Source of the DNA: Erwinia piriflorinigrans CFBP 5888
GTDB lineage: Bacteria; Pseudomonadota; Gammaproteobacteria; Enterobacterales; Enterobacteriaceae
DNA: 64,000 bases
Assembly: GCF_001050515.1 (NCBI RefSeq)
Contig: NZ_CAHS01000015.1
Span: 1-64,000 of the forward strand
Direction: 5' to 3'
The stretch's first letter is position 1. Every line of letters starts with the position of its first letter. This document shows, piece after piece, positions 10,369-22,056 of the stretch. Both the position numbers and the translations under genes were made by a program. Below the pieces are notes generated by a model, which saw only the letters and a program-made list of their open reading frames with translations, did no database searches and was not told the origin of the DNA.

Positions 10369-11451
10369 ATGAAGCCTTCTATTGTTGCCAAACTGGAAGC
10401 CTTGCAGGAGCGTCACGAAGAGGTCGAGGCGATGCTGGGCGATGCTGGCGTCATTGCCGATCAGGAGCGTTTTCGCGCTTTGTCGCGGGAATATGCCCAG
10501 TTGACCGACGTCAGTCAGTGTTTCCGTCAGTGGCAGCAGAGCCAGGAAGACATTGAAACCGCTGAAATGATGCTCAGCGATGTCGAAATGCGCGATATGG
10601 CACAGGAAGAGCTACAGGCAGCGCGCGCCACCAGCGAAGAGCTTGAACAGCAGCTACAGGTACTGCTGCTGCCAAAAGATCCTGATGATGAACGCAACTG
10701 CTATCTGGAAGTCCGCGCCGGAACGGGCGGGGATGAAGCGGCCATTTTTGCCGGCGATCTGTTCCGCATGTACAGCCGCTACGCCGAATCCAGGCGCTGG
10801 AAAGTGGAAGTAATGAGCGCCAACGAAGGTGAGCACGGTGGATACAAAGAGGTTATCGCTAAGGTCATCGGCGAAGGGGCCTACGGACGCCTCAAGTTTG
10901 AATCCGGCGGACATCGTGTTCAGCGTGTGCCGGAAACGGAATCGCAGGGCCGCATTCATACTTCGGCCTGTACCGTAGCGGTGATGCCCGAATTGCCGGA
11001 AGCCGAACTGCCGGATATCAATCCATCCGACCTGAAAATAGACACCTTCCGTTCCTCCGGGGCGGGTGGACAGCATGTTAACACCACCGACTCCGCCATT
11101 CGTATTACCCACCTGCCAACCGGGATCGTGGTGGAGTGTCAGGACGAACGTTCCCAGCATAAAAACAAAGCCAAAGCGCTCGGCGTGCTGGGTTCACGCA
11201 TTCGTGCTGCTGAAATGGCACGACGTCAACAGGAAGAGTCTTCTACTCGTCGCAACCTGCTTGGCAGCGGCGATCGCTCCGACCGTAACCGCACTTATAA
11301 CTTCCCTCAGGGCCGTGTGACCGACCACCGCATCAATCTGACGATTTACCGCCTGGATGAAGCAATGGAAGGTAAGCTGGATACGCTGATTGAGCCTATC
11401 GTGCAGGAATACCAGGCCGATCAGCTGGCGGCGCTCTCCGGACAGGATTAA
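10369..11451 (+). CDS. prfA: Peptide chain release factor 1
   Basis: Recognises UAA and UAG and triggers peptide release. The 360-aa length equals E. coli RF1. The GGQ motif ([12 protein letters not shown], about residue 233) is the target of the neighbouring PrmC methyltransferase. The stop-codon-reading tripeptide reads PET in [10 protein letters not shown], where E. coli has PAT. PxT is the class rule and PET occurs in other bacteria, so function should be unchanged. Its TAA shares an A with the prmC start (TAATG), which implies coupling. Confidence 0.98.
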   Translation: MKPSIVAKLEALQERHEEVEAMLGDAGVIADQERFRALSREYAQLTDVSQCFRQWQQSQEDIETAEMMLSDVEMRDMAQEELQAARATSEELEQQLQVLLLPKDPDDERNCYLEVRAGTGGDEAAIFAGDLFRMYSRYAESRRWKVEVMSANEGEHGGYKEVIAKVIGEGAYGRLKFESGGHRVQRVPETESQGRIHTSACTVAVMPELPEAELPDINPSDLKIDTFRSSGAGGQHVNTTDSAIRITHLPTGIVVECQDERSQHKNKAKALGVLGSRIRAAEMARRQQEESSTRRNLLGSGDRSDRNRTYNFPQGRVTDHRINLTIYRLDEAMEGKLDTLIEPIVQEYQADQLAALSGQD

Positions 11452-12296
11452 TGCAGATACGTGACTGGCTGCGTGCCGCAACCGCTCAACTTAGCGAAAG
11501 TGACAGTCCTAAGCGTGACGCGGAGATCCTGCTGGGGTTGGTGACCGGCAAATCTCGTGCCTGGCTGATCGGGTTTGATGATAACGTGCTGGACGCAGCA
11601 GCGCTGAAACGACTTGATGCGTTACTGGCGCGACGCGCGGCCGGTGAGCCGATAGCTTATCTGACGGGAGAACGTGAGTTCTGGTCACTGTCGCTGTGCG
11701 TCACACCGGATACGCTGATCCCGCGTCCAGACAGCGAAGTGTTAGTTGAGCAGGCGCTGGCTCGTCTGCCTGGCGAGCCCTGCTCCATACTGGATCTGGG
11801 CACCGGCAGCGGGGCAATCGCGCTGGCGCTGGCCAGTGAACGGCCAGACTGTCAGGTGGTGGGGATCGATCGCATTCCTGCCGCAGTGGCGTTGGCACAG
11901 CATAATGCCGCCAGGCTTGGCCTGACTAACGCCACCTTTATGCCGGGGAACTGGTTTTCCGCACTCGATCGGCGGAGATTTGCCGTGATTGTCAGCAACC
12001 CCCCGTATATTGACGCGGCTGATGAGCACCTGTCGCAGGGGGACGTGCGCTTTGAACCCGCCAGCGCACTGGTGGCTGGCGATAACGGTTTAGCGGATAT
12101 CAAAATTATTGCCGCTAAGGCAGGACACTATCTAGCTGACGGGGGATGGCTCCTTTTAGAGCACGGTTGGCAGCAGGGCGAAAGGATACGACAAATTTTA
12201 GCGGACAATCGATTCTGTCAGATCGCAACCTGTCAGGATTACGGCGGCAACGATCGCGTGACCTTCGGGCAAAAAAACACTAGCAAGGGACGCTAA
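11451..12296 (+). CDS. prmC: Release-factor glutamine N5-methyltransferase
   Basis: SAM-dependent enzyme that methylates the GGQ glutamine of RF1 and RF2. The 281 aa include an N-terminal helical RF-binding domain, the linker FWSLSLCVTPDTLIPRPDSE, the SAM motif ILDLGTGSGAIALALA and the catalytic NPPY (VSNPPYID). It overlaps prfA by one base and abuts the sirB2 remnant with no gap, as in E. coli order. Confidence 0.97.
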   Translation: MQIRDWLRAATAQLSESDSPKRDAEILLGLVTGKSRAWLIGFDDNVLDAAALKRLDALLARRAAGEPIAYLTGEREFWSLSLCVTPDTLIPRPDSEVLVEQALARLPGEPCSILDLGTGSGAIALALASERPDCQVVGIDRIPAAVALAQHNAARLGLTNATFMPGNWFSALDRRRFAVIVSNPPYIDAADEHLSQGDVRFEPASALVAGDNGLADIKIIAAKAGHYLADGGWLLLEHGWQQGERIRQILADNRFCQIATCQDYGGNDRVTFGQKNTSKGR

Positions 12297-12621
12297 ATGG
12301 TTGCCTGGTACACGCCTCTAAAAAATCTTCACTTGCCGAGCATTGCCATCACAACGTTGATGTTACGGACGCATTCCTCCATGCTGCTGACTTCAGGCGT
12401 GGTGACGATGACTCATTTCTACCTGTTCAGCGCGCAGGGTAACTGGCTGACGGAAAAGCCGTTTGGCGTTATCATCTGCCTTGCGCTGAGTTTTATTGCT
12501 TTAGGACGCCGCCCGCGCACACAAAAAAGCGCGTTGGATGGCGTTTGCTGTGGCGTTGATCGCCTGGCTGACTATCATCAGGTCAGCCACCACTAAAATG
12601 CCACTGCTGGGGTTTGTATGA
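12297..12621 (+). pseudogene. sirB2: sirB2 remnant with frameshift and internal deletion
   Basis: SirB2 is a small integral membrane protein found between prmC and sirB1. The first frame reads MVAWYTPLKNLHLPSIAITT, then jumps to HSSMLLTSGVVTMTHFYLF, missing roughly 20 residues that the family has between its first two helices. The frame continues through NWLTEKPFGVII to GRRPRTQK, then goes off. From the A6 run at 12523-12528 the correct family C terminus (KARWMAFAVALIAWLTIIRS to KMPLLGFV) continues in another frame and stops at 12619-12621. One extra A explains the shift. The restored stop overlaps the sirB1 start (ATGA), confirming the original gene layout. Confidence 0.85.
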
Positions 12622-13427
12622 CGTCGATAGTTGATTTTGATTTTAGCAGTACGTCGCTGAGTGAAGCGATGATAACTGCATCGCGGTATATCCGCAGCGA
12701 TTTTCCTGACGATGAGGCCAGAAAGCAGCTGGCACAGCTGGTTGATGAAGCGCGTGCTGAAATCCCCTCGGAGCTGGGCGCTGATTTGCAGTTACAGCAA
12801 CTGATTGAACTTTTCTGGGGCCGCTGGGGATTTGGCGGTGCCAGCGGGGTTTACCGCCTGTCGGATACCCTGTGGCTGGATAAAGTATTAGGCACTCGCC
12901 AGGGGACAGCCGTGTCACTCGGGGTTATTTTCCTGCATATTGCCGGGAAGCTTGATCTGCCTCTGCTTCCGGTGATCTTCCCAACGCAACTGGTTCTGCG
13001 TGCCGAATGGATTGACCAAAATTTATGGTTAATCAACCCATTCAATGGCGAAACGCTGGATGAGCACACGCTGGAAGTGTGGCTGAAGGGCAATATCGGG
13101 CCGGGAGCGGAGCTCTATGAAGACGATCTCCAGGAAGCAGAGCCGGCCATGGTGCTGCGTAAAATGCTCGATACGCTGAAGTCTGCGCTGATGGACGAAA
13201 AACAGATGGAGCTGGCGCTGCACGCCAGCGAGGTGCTGTTGCAGATGGACCCCGAAGATCCGTATGAAATTCGCGATCGCGGACTGATTTTTGCCCAGCT
13301 TGAGTGCGAACATATCGCACTCAGCGATCTGACCTACTTTGTTGAGCAATGTCCTGAAGATCCGGTCAGCGAGATGATTAAAGTTCAGATCCACTCCATT
13401 GAACAGAAACAGATTGTCCTTCACTAA
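12618..13427 (+). CDS. sirB1: SirB1 family protein (transglutaminase-like plus TPR)
   Basis: A 269-aa protein with an N-terminal transglutaminase-like fold (residues about 40-150, with GFGGASGVYRLSDTLWLDKVL and TAVSLGVIFLHIAG) and C-terminal TPR-like repeats (about 170-255, with LLQMDPEDPYEIRDRGLIFAQL). It is the homologue of E. coli YchA/SirB1, whose exact function is not established. The classic catalytic Cys of transglutaminases is not obvious: the usual C/S position reads AVSLGV. It overlaps the degenerate sirB2 by 4 nt and is followed by kdsA after 31 nt. Confidence 0.9.
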   Translation: MTSIVDFDFSSTSLSEAMITASRYIRSDFPDDEARKQLAQLVDEARAEIPSELGADLQLQQLIELFWGRWGFGGASGVYRLSDTLWLDKVLGTRQGTAVSLGVIFLHIAGKLDLPLLPVIFPTQLVLRAEWIDQNLWLINPFNGETLDEHTLEVWLKGNIGPGAELYEDDLQEAEPAMVLRKMLDTLKSALMDEKQMELALHASEVLLQMDPEDPYEIRDRGLIFAQLECEHIALSDLTYFVEQCPEDPVSEMIKVQIHSIEQKQIVLH

Positions 13428-13449
13428 ATTAAGTGAACCTGAGATATAA

Positions 13450-14313
<864 letters not shown>

Positions 14314-14329
14314 TCGATCGCTTCAATTC

Positions 14330-14350
14330 ACGGGCCTTACCGGGGCCCGT
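14330..14350 (+). terminator. Terminator-like hairpin after kdsA
   Basis: ACGGGCC (14330-14336) pairs with GGCCCGT (14344-14350) and is followed by TCTCT. A short stem with a weak U tract, 17 nt past the kdsA stop. Confidence 0.55.
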
Positions 14351-14431
14351 TCTCTGACCGCATAATGCGCGTTGACCCGTCTGAGATCTCATCTTCTTAA
14401 ACCAAAATGGAAAGTATCTAAAGGAGTTATC

Positions 14432-14851
14432 ATGAAGAAAAGCCTGCTATTACTACTGGGCGCTATCGCCGTAAGCGGCTGTAGCAGCATTGCCGCGCAG
14501 TCCGATAGCCCACAGTTGGCAAACCGGATGTTTGTGCTTAGCGCCGTGGATGGTAAAGCGGTGACGTTGCGCGAGGGGATCAAGCCTGGGATCAACTTTG
14601 ATGCAGGGCTGAAGGTGAGCGGCGTGATGTGTAACCGCTTCTTCGGTCAGGGCAAACTGGAGCAGGGCCTGCTGAAGGTGCCGCAAATGGCATCAACACG
14701 GATGATGTGCAGCGATCCGCAGCTCAACCAGTGGGAGCAGATTTTGAGCTCGGTACTGATGAATGGGGCGGCGGTCAAAGTGACCGAACAAACCCTGCTA
14801 CTGACGGGAAGCGGACATTCGCTGGAGTATCAGGCGCAGACCCAACAATAA
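14432..14851 (+). CDS. hslJ: HslJ, META-domain heat-inducible lipoprotein
   Basis: A 139-aa outer-membrane or periplasmic-facing lipoprotein with one META domain. In E. coli HslJ is heat-inducible and contributes to novobiocin resistance. The start at 14432 has AAGGAG 6 nt upstream. The longer frame from 14372 adds an unlikely N terminus. The signal peptide MKKSLLLLLGAIAVSGC ends in a lipobox at Cys17. The domain core carries ISG/VSGVMCNRFFGQGKL and the STRMMCSDPQLNQWE block with two conserved cysteines. Its place after kdsA differs from E. coli. Confidence 0.9.
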   Translation: MKKSLLLLLGAIAVSGCSSIAAQSDSPQLANRMFVLSAVDGKAVTLREGIKPGINFDAGLKVSGVMCNRFFGQGKLEQGLLKVPQMASTRMMCSDPQLNQWEQILSSVLMNGAAVKVTEQTLLLTGSGHSLEYQAQTQQ

Positions 14852-14885
14852 TCCCCGTCATCTGACAGGCTAAAGTGGCCTTGCA

Positions 14886-14913
14886 GCGGGGGACGCGATA
14901 AGCCGTCCCCCGC
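14886..14913. terminator. Strong inverted repeat between convergent hslJ and chaA
   Basis: GCGGGGGACG (14886-14895) pairs perfectly with CGTCCCCCGC (14904-14913), loop 8 nt. It has no T run on either side, but its place between convergent 3' ends suggests a bidirectional stop or mRNA-end stabiliser. Confidence 0.5.
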
Positions 14914-14919
14914 AGTAGA

Positions 14920-16011
14920 TCACAGCATAACCGTCATCAAATAGGCAATAAACAACGCCAGATGTGCCGCGCCGTTCAGCACATTGGTACGCCCGGTTGA
15001 GAAGGAAATCTGGCACAGCAGCAGAGCGGATATCATGACCACCATCTGCGGTGCTTCCAGGCCGAAAATCAGATGCTGTCCGGTCAGAGTAGCGATAATG
15101 GTTACCGCTGGGACAGTCAGTGAAATGGTGGCCAGCACTGAACCAAAGAACAGGTTCATCGCACGCTGAACTTGGTTTGCCAGCACCGCTTTAATCGCCC
15201 CTAATCCTTCAGGTGAAAGGATCAACAGCGCCACCAGGAAACCGGTAAATTGCTCCGGTGCATTCAGCTCGGTCAACAGCGATCCCAGCGTGTTGGCATT
15301 CATTTTTGTGACCGCAATAACCGCAATCAGATGCACGATTAACCACAGGGTGTGCCAGGTACTGGAGTGAGAAGAAGGCTTACCGTGCTGCGGATCTTCC
15401 CCGTCATCTTCATGCTCATAGACGAAAAGACTCTGGTGAGTTTTGGTCTGAATAAGCAGGAAAACACCGTACATAGCCGCCGAAATAGCCGAAACCAGCA
15501 AAGCCTGAGCGACGGTAAAATTACCGCCGGGCAGTGCATTTGGCAACACCAGTACGATCATTCCTAATGGGAAGATGGCAATCAGGTACTGCTTAACGCC
15601 GGCCAGATTAACATACTGGGTGGCAAACTTACGGCCGCCAAGCAGCAAGGCAAAACCCACCAGCCCGCAGGTGACTATCATAATGATGGAGTAGAGCGTA
15701 TCACGCATAAGCGCCGGAGCGGCATCACCGGTGGCCATCAGGGCCGAAATCAGACTGACTTCCAAAATAACCACGGACAGGCTGAGGATCAGCGAACCGT
15801 AGGGTTCACCCAGGCGATGTGCCAGCACGTCAGCATGGCGTACCACGCTAAAGGCACTGCTCAGGATAGCCACCAGCGCTATCAGGTTGATGGTTGTCAC
15901 TAATGCAATTGAAGAGGTGTTGCCCCATAACCATAAAATAATCAGTGCGGCGATGGGTAAAAGCAGGGAAGACTCTTTATGACGGGTTTTAATGCTGTCA
16001 TGCGCACTCAT
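14920..16011 (-). CDS. chaA: Sodium-potassium/calcium:proton antiporter ChaA
   Basis: Inner-membrane cation/H+ exchanger of the CaCA superfamily, active at alkaline pH. The protein has about eleven membrane segments. The two alpha-repeat signatures are visible: RLGEPYGSLILSLSVVILEVSLISAL near residues 65-90 and ILSPEGLGAIKAVLANQVQRAMN near 265-290. A central acidic cytosolic loop reads YEHEDDGEDPQHGKPSSHSS. I use the ATG at 16011 (AAGGAG 9 nt upstream, 363 aa) rather than the TTG two codons earlier. In E. coli chaB and chaC follow. Here chaB is missing and the scr operon lies between chaA and chaC. Confidence 0.95.
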   Translation of the reverse strand: MSAHDSIKTRHKESSLLLPIAALIILWLWGNTSSIALVTTINLIALVAILSSAFSVVRHADVLAHRLGEPYGSLILSLSVVILEVSLISALMATGDAAPALMRDTLYSIIMIVTCGLVGFALLLGGRKFATQYVNLAGVKQYLIAIFPLGMIVLVLPNALPGGNFTVAQALLVSAISAAMYGVFLLIQTKTHQSLFVYEHEDDGEDPQHGKPSSHSSTWHTLWLIVHLIAVIAVTKMNANTLGSLLTELNAPEQFTGFLVALLILSPEGLGAIKAVLANQVQRAMNLFFGSVLATISLTVPAVTIIATLTGQHLIFGLEAPQMVVMISALLLCQISFSTGRTNVLNGAAHLALFIAYLMTVML

Positions 16012-16445
16012 AGGCAAACGCTCCTTATCTAAAGCCTGTTGACCTGCACCCGTGCGCAGGCTCGTTAGACACAGTCTGACAAATTGAAAGACAAGTGGTG
16101 AAAGTATAACCCTTTTTTCTTAATCTATTGGTTTTGTTTACGCTGGTTTACGGTTTTTTTGCAAGTATCAATTTGAGTGGCGCTATTTATGCAGATTACC
16201 CTTCTATCTTGATGAAAAATAGTGGGGTTTATTCTGAATGGAAAAGTTAACTCGTCAATTTTAAGGCGAATGTGTTGCAACTATGTGATGAAAACAGAGG
16301 TTTGGCCCAATAAACAGGCTATGTAAGACTAATCAACATGGTATTAACGGGGTTGTCCGGCACCAGACTTATCAGCCTTTAAGGCGTTAGCGTATTTACA
16401 TCCGATCGTTCAATCACTACCCTTTATGCCAGCAGGCGGCCGGGG
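16012..16445. other. AT-rich spacer between scrR and chaA
   Basis: No gene seen. A TATACT -10-like hexamer for chaA lies at 16103-16108 on the minus strand, without a clear -35. The remainder is AT-rich with no repeat that I can support. It is one edge of the scr insertion. Confidence 0.4.
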
Positions 16446-17474
16446 CTAAATCTCATCGCCAAATGGCGTAGCACGCCGCCATTTTAACCGTGCCGGTAGC
16501 CAGCGTTGAGAAGTTTGTGGTATCTGCTCGTCTATCAGCTGCGTGATGAGCTCGAAGCAATTCCATGCCAGTAACCGTTCATCCTGTTCGACCGTATCAA
16601 TACGTATCGATAACGCATCATACAGGTAGTGATCGTCAAAGCTGCTCAGATGCATCGGCGTATCCAGCAGCTGATGCTGGGTGAGATAGCGCAGCACGCC
16701 TTCCTGTAGCCCACAGGCAGCGCAGAACAGCGCCTGCGGCACGCGGCCAAGACGCGTATAAAGTTCAGCGAACAGTTCATAGCCTGAACTGGCGTGATAA
16801 TGTCCGTGCATGATCCACTCTGGTTTGGCTATTACGCCAGAACGCTCCAGCCCAAGATGGAATCCAGCGAGGCGATCGCGCGTTGGGGAAATACGTGGCT
16901 GACCACCGAAAAAATAGATCTCGTCGTAGCCCTCTTTCATGACGGCGTGCACCAGCCTGGCGGTCGGCTCGATGGCGTCAGTGATCACCAGTGGCAGCGT
17001 CGATTCGCCGAGGTGGCGGTCAAACAGTACCACCGGCAACTGTTGGTTAATTTTTTGGTACTGTGCATCGTTCAACATGCTGGAGGCGACGATAAGCCCG
17101 TCGACCTGGCGTTGAATAAGATTATTAACCGCCAGCGTTTCCTGACTGGCATTTTCGGCAGTACAGGCGATCAGTAGCTGTAAACCGGCATCGCGGCACA
17201 GCATCTCAAGTTCGTGGGAAAAACGTGCAAAACCGTGGTTAGTCATTTCCGGCACTATCAGCCCGAGAGTATGACTGCGGACGGAGTTAAGGGCGCGGGC
17301 GTGAATACTGGGCTGATAGTGCTGTTGGCGGGCGATCTCCAGCACGCGATCGCGGGTTCCCTGTGCAACGCGCAGTTCTTTGCCCCGGCCATTCAGCACC
17401 AGGCTGGCGGTGGATTTGGACACCCCCGCCAGCCGGGCAATATCGTTAATGGTAATACGTTTGTTTTTTGTCAC
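16446..17474 (-). CDS. scrR: LacI-family sucrose operon repressor ScrR
   Basis: A 342-aa LacI/GalR repressor. The helix-turn-helix [20 protein letters not shown] is at residues 7-26, followed by the hinge-helix region and a periplasmic-binding-like effector domain ([17 protein letters not shown] onward). In enteric sucrose regulons ScrR is released from its operators by fructose or fructose 1-phosphate. It starts with GTG, 28 nt after scrB and on the same strand. Two matching palindromes occur upstream of scrY and scrK. Note [11 protein letters not shown] at the C terminus, typical of the FruR/ScrR branch. Confidence 0.93.
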   Translation of the reverse strand: MTKNKRITINDIARLAGVSKSTASLVLNGRGKELRVAQGTRDRVLEIARQQHYQPSIHARALNSVRSHTLGLIVPEMTNHGFARFSHELEMLCRDAGLQLLIACTAENASQETLAVNNLIQRQVDGLIVASSMLNDAQYQKINQQLPVVLFDRHLGESTLPLVITDAIEPTARLVHAVMKEGYDEIYFFGGQPRISPTRDRLAGFHLGLERSGVIAKPEWIMHGHYHASSGYELFAELYTRLGRVPQALFCAACGLQEGVLRYLTQHQLLDTPMHLSSFDDHYLYDALSIRIDTVEQDERLLAWNCFELITQLIDEQIPQTSQRWLPARLKWRRATPFGDEI

Positions 17475-17502
17475 AGCGGTTCAGGTGAGAGGGATCGTAG
17501 CC

Positions 17503-18912
17503 TCATTCTATCACGCATTGTTTTAACCTCCAGTAACGCAGCGCTATCCCCGCGCTGCCGCTGAAGCGAAGTTGGGGCTGTGGATCGGGGAAATAGCGCG
17601 ATGACATCACCGCTTCGCCATCATTAATAAAGATCTCAATGCTTGAACGATCGCAGAGAATACGCAGGGTGCGCACCTCACCCAGCCAGTAACGCTCCTC
17701 CGGCTCACCGCTACGCAGATTGTTACGGCGCAGCGTGATGCCTTTTGGCTCAACGTCCAGCGTTAGCGTGTCGGCAAAGCTGGCGTGGCAGATGCCGTCG
17801 ATCGACAGCTCCAGCTCGGCACTGGCAATATCCAGTTGCGGTAAACTGTCAGCGCTGCCGTTGTGCCGAATCTCCTGCTGGCGCAGCTGTTGCAGTTCGC
17901 GCGCCGGATGCTGAAGAACCCGGCCAGCGGCCAACGTCAGCTCACGCGGACAGGTCATGGTGTGCATCCAGCCATGCGCTTTGGTCGGCTGAAAGAACTC
18001 GTCGCCATCAGGTATGCCCATCCAGCCAATCAGTAGCCGCCTGCCGTCAGCGCTCTGGCAGGTTTGCGGCGCATAAAATTCAAACCCGTGATCCAGTTCA
18101 TGAAACTCGCCGTGGCGGAAGTGAGCGCGGTCATAGTCCAGCTCGCCGCAAAAATAACCACTCTGGAAGGTATTGCGATAACGCCATTGCTCGGCTGGCA
18201 AGCCCTGTGGGCAAACTATCAATACCTGGCTGCCATCCAACTCGATCAGATCCGGGCATTCCCACATATAGCCGAAGTCGCCCAGTCCGTTAAGCTGGCT
18301 GCCGGCAATTTCGCCGAGCAGCGTCCACTGGTGCAGATCGGGTGAACGCAGCAGCAGCACCTTGCCTTGTAGCGTCAGATCCTGTGCGCCGAGCACCATA
18401 TACCACTGGTCGTTGTGCTGCCAAACTTTAGGGTCGCGTACATGTCCGGTATACCCTTCGGGCAGCGCCAGCACCGGCCCGAGCTTACGGTATTCACCCT
18501 GTTCATCTCGCGTGGCGAGGCACTGCCACGCGGTGCGGCTGCCATCGTCGAATTTAACATTACCGGTATAGATCAGTGTCAGTACGCCAGCGTTATCCAC
18601 CGCGCTGCCTGAATAACAGCCGTGGCTCTCATAGCTTTCCGACGGGGCCAGCGCCAGCGGTTCATGCTGCCAGTGAACCAAATCGGAGGAGCTCCACTGG
18701 CCCCAGAACTTGGCTCCGTGCTGGCAGGCCAGCGGGTTCCACTGGTAGCACAGCACATAACGCTGATTAAACTGGATAAAACCGTTGGGATCGTTCAGCA
18801 GCCCCACAGGAGGGGCAAGATGCCAGGCCGGACGGTGATGATCAAGCGATGCACGCTGCTGACCGCTCACCACGGCGCGCAGAGCCTGCTTCAGCAGATG
18901 GGCTTCGCTCAT
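17503..18912 (-). CDS. scrB: Sucrose-6-phosphate hydrolase (GH32)
   Basis: Cytosolic glycoside hydrolase that splits imported sucrose 6-phosphate into glucose 6-phosphate and fructose. It has 469 aa with the five-bladed propeller of GH32 followed by the C-terminal beta sandwich. Catalytic residues are visible: nucleophile Asp41 in LLNDPNGF, transition-state Asp in HVRDPKVW (residues 158-164) and acid/base Glu218 in MWECPDLIEL. It overlaps scrA by 4 nt (ATGA), so translation is probably coupled. Confidence 0.97.
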   Translation of the reverse strand: MSEAHLLKQALRAVVSGQQRASLDHHRPAWHLAPPVGLLNDPNGFIQFNQRYVLCYQWNPLACQHGAKFWGQWSSSDLVHWQHEPLALAPSESYESHGCYSGSAVDNAGVLTLIYTGNVKFDDGSRTAWQCLATRDEQGEYRKLGPVLALPEGYTGHVRDPKVWQHNDQWYMVLGAQDLTLQGKVLLLRSPDLHQWTLLGEIAGSQLNGLGDFGYMWECPDLIELDGSQVLIVCPQGLPAEQWRYRNTFQSGYFCGELDYDRAHFRHGEFHELDHGFEFYAPQTCQSADGRRLLIGWMGIPDGDEFFQPTKAHGWMHTMTCPRELTLAAGRVLQHPARELQQLRQQEIRHNGSADSLPQLDIASAELELSIDGICHASFADTLTLDVEPKGITLRRNNLRSGEPEERYWLGEVRTLRILCDRSSIEIFINDGEAVMSSRYFPDPQPQLRFSGSAGIALRYWRLKQCVIE

Positions 18913-20282
18913 GCTTTTACCTCAAACTTGATTTTCAGCAGAAGGGACAGTACAAAGGCGATGCTGAAAGCGAGCACCATACCGACAAGGTAATTCACCA
19001 GTGAACTGGCTTGTACAATCGCCATGCCCGGCAGTGCTGTCAGGCCGACTGCGGTCATATTAACGTGCATAGTCACGACCCAGGCACCGCCGACCGCACC
19101 GCCGACCAATCCGGCAATAAACGGTTTGATATAGCGCAGGTTCACCCCAAAGATGGCGGCTTCAGTAATCCCCAGCAGGGCAGAGAAGCCGGAAGGCACG
19201 ACAATGCTGCGCACTTTACTATCACGAGTCTTAAACCATACCGCCAGGCAGGCTCCGCCCTGTGCCACGTTAGCCATTGACCAGATCGGCAACAGGAAAT
19301 TCACGCCTATCGACGGATTACCCAGCAGCCCGGCCTCTACCGCATGGAAACTGTGATGGACTCCGGTGATGACAATAACCGAATATAGGCCACCGAAAAG
19401 CAGTCCAGCCAGCCAGCCGGCATGGCCGATCAGCGTACTCAGTACCATTGAGAGACCGTCACCAAATGCACGTCCTGCCGGGCCAATAATCAGCAGAGCG
19501 ACAAATCCGGAGATAATCACCGTCAGGAACGGCGTCAGGATGATATCCAGCGAGTCGGGGATCACTCGGCGCAGGCGCTTCTCGCAGTGGCTCATAAACC
19601 ACACTGCCAGCAGGACGGGGAACACCGTGCCCTGATAGCCGATCATCGCAATCTCCAGACCGAAGAAGTTCATGGTGTGGAAACCGCTGGCCACGCCCCA
19701 GGCGTTGGTCAGCGCGGGGTGAGTAAGAATTCCGCCCAGCGTCGCGCCAAGAAAAGGATTGCCGCCGAATTCACGCGCGGCGGTAAAACCAATCAGAACT
19801 GGCAGGATAATAAACGCCGCAGAGCTGCACATATCCAGCATGATAAACAGCGCGCTGTCGGCACTGGCCCAGCCATATGTTTTCACCATCCCCAGCAGGC
19901 CCATCAGTAGGCCAGAAGCCACAATTGCCGGGATGATCGGCACGAAAATATTGGACAGCACGCGCGCGATACGCTGTAGCGGGTTAAGTTTCTTCGCGGC
20001 AATATCTGCCGCTTCGCTTTTACTCGACTCGCCGATCCCGGCCTCGCGCACAAATGCCGCATGCACTTTATTGACGATGCCACTGCCGAAGATGATTTGC
20101 ATCTGACCGGCATTACGGAAGCAGCCTTTGACGCCTTCCAGCGCTTCTATCGCCTCTTTTTGAACCTTTGCGTCATCGACCATCACCAGACGCAGACGCG
20201 TGGCACAGTGCGCGGCGCTGGCAATATTTTCCCGCCCTCCTAGCAGGGGTAACAGTTCCTGGGCTGTTCTTTCAATATTCAC
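18909..20282 (-). CDS. scrA: Sucrose-specific PTS enzyme IIBC
   Basis: Imports and phosphorylates sucrose at C6. The EIIB domain occupies residues 1-85 with phospho-accepting Cys26 (SAAHCATRLRLV). The EIIC domain covers about 105-455 with ten or so membrane helices and the substrate-motif region GITEAAIFGVN. No IIA domain is fused, so the glucose-type EIIA (Crr) must supply phosphate, as known for this class. It begins with GTG preceded by AAGGT and lies 35 nt after scrY. Confidence 0.96.
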   Translation of the reverse strand: MNIERTAQELLPLLGGRENIASAAHCATRLRLVMVDDAKVQKEAIEALEGVKGCFRNAGQMQIIFGSGIVNKVHAAFVREAGIGESSKSEAADIAAKKLNPLQRIARVLSNIFVPIIPAIVASGLLMGLLGMVKTYGWASADSALFIMLDMCSSAAFIILPVLIGFTAAREFGGNPFLGATLGGILTHPALTNAWGVASGFHTMNFFGLEIAMIGYQGTVFPVLLAVWFMSHCEKRLRRVIPDSLDIILTPFLTVIISGFVALLIIGPAGRAFGDGLSMVLSTLIGHAGWLAGLLFGGLYSVIVITGVHHSFHAVEAGLLGNPSIGVNFLLPIWSMANVAQGGACLAVWFKTRDSKVRSIVVPSGFSALLGITEAAIFGVNLRYIKPFIAGLVGGAVGGAWVVTMHVNMTAVGLTALPGMAIVQASSLVNYLVGMVLAFSIAFVLSLLLKIKFEVKA

Positions 20283-20317
20283 TTTATGTACCTTGTTTTT
20301 ATGTTGTCAGGCGCGTA

Positions 20318-21862
<1,545 letters not shown>

Positions 21863-21897
21863 TTAACGCTTTCCCAGAGTGATGATCTTATTTTTTT

Positions 21898-21913
21898 GCT
21901 AAACCGGTTCGGC
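21898..21913. promoter_or_regulatory. Candidate ScrR operator upstream of scrY
   Basis: The 16-mer GCTAAACCGGTTCGGC is a near-palindrome centred on CCGG, as expected for a LacI/FruR-type repressor. It lies 36 nt upstream of scrY. A better copy precedes scrK. Confidence 0.65.
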
Positions 21914-22056
21914 AGGAGATTAAGCGAAATGGATCAAGCTATTCAATCAGATTTATGATCATCGGTGACGAAGTGTGACCGGGTTAGCAATTATCCCGTG
22001 TGACATCGAGCTGCGGGTGCGCCTGGCGCCTTCCAACAGCCCGATGATTTTAGCCG

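Noticed and set aside
10369-11451. PET instead of PAT in the RF1 codon-reading motif
   Set aside because: PxT is the class rule and PET occurs in other bacterial RF1 proteins, so no changed stop-codon reading is inferred.
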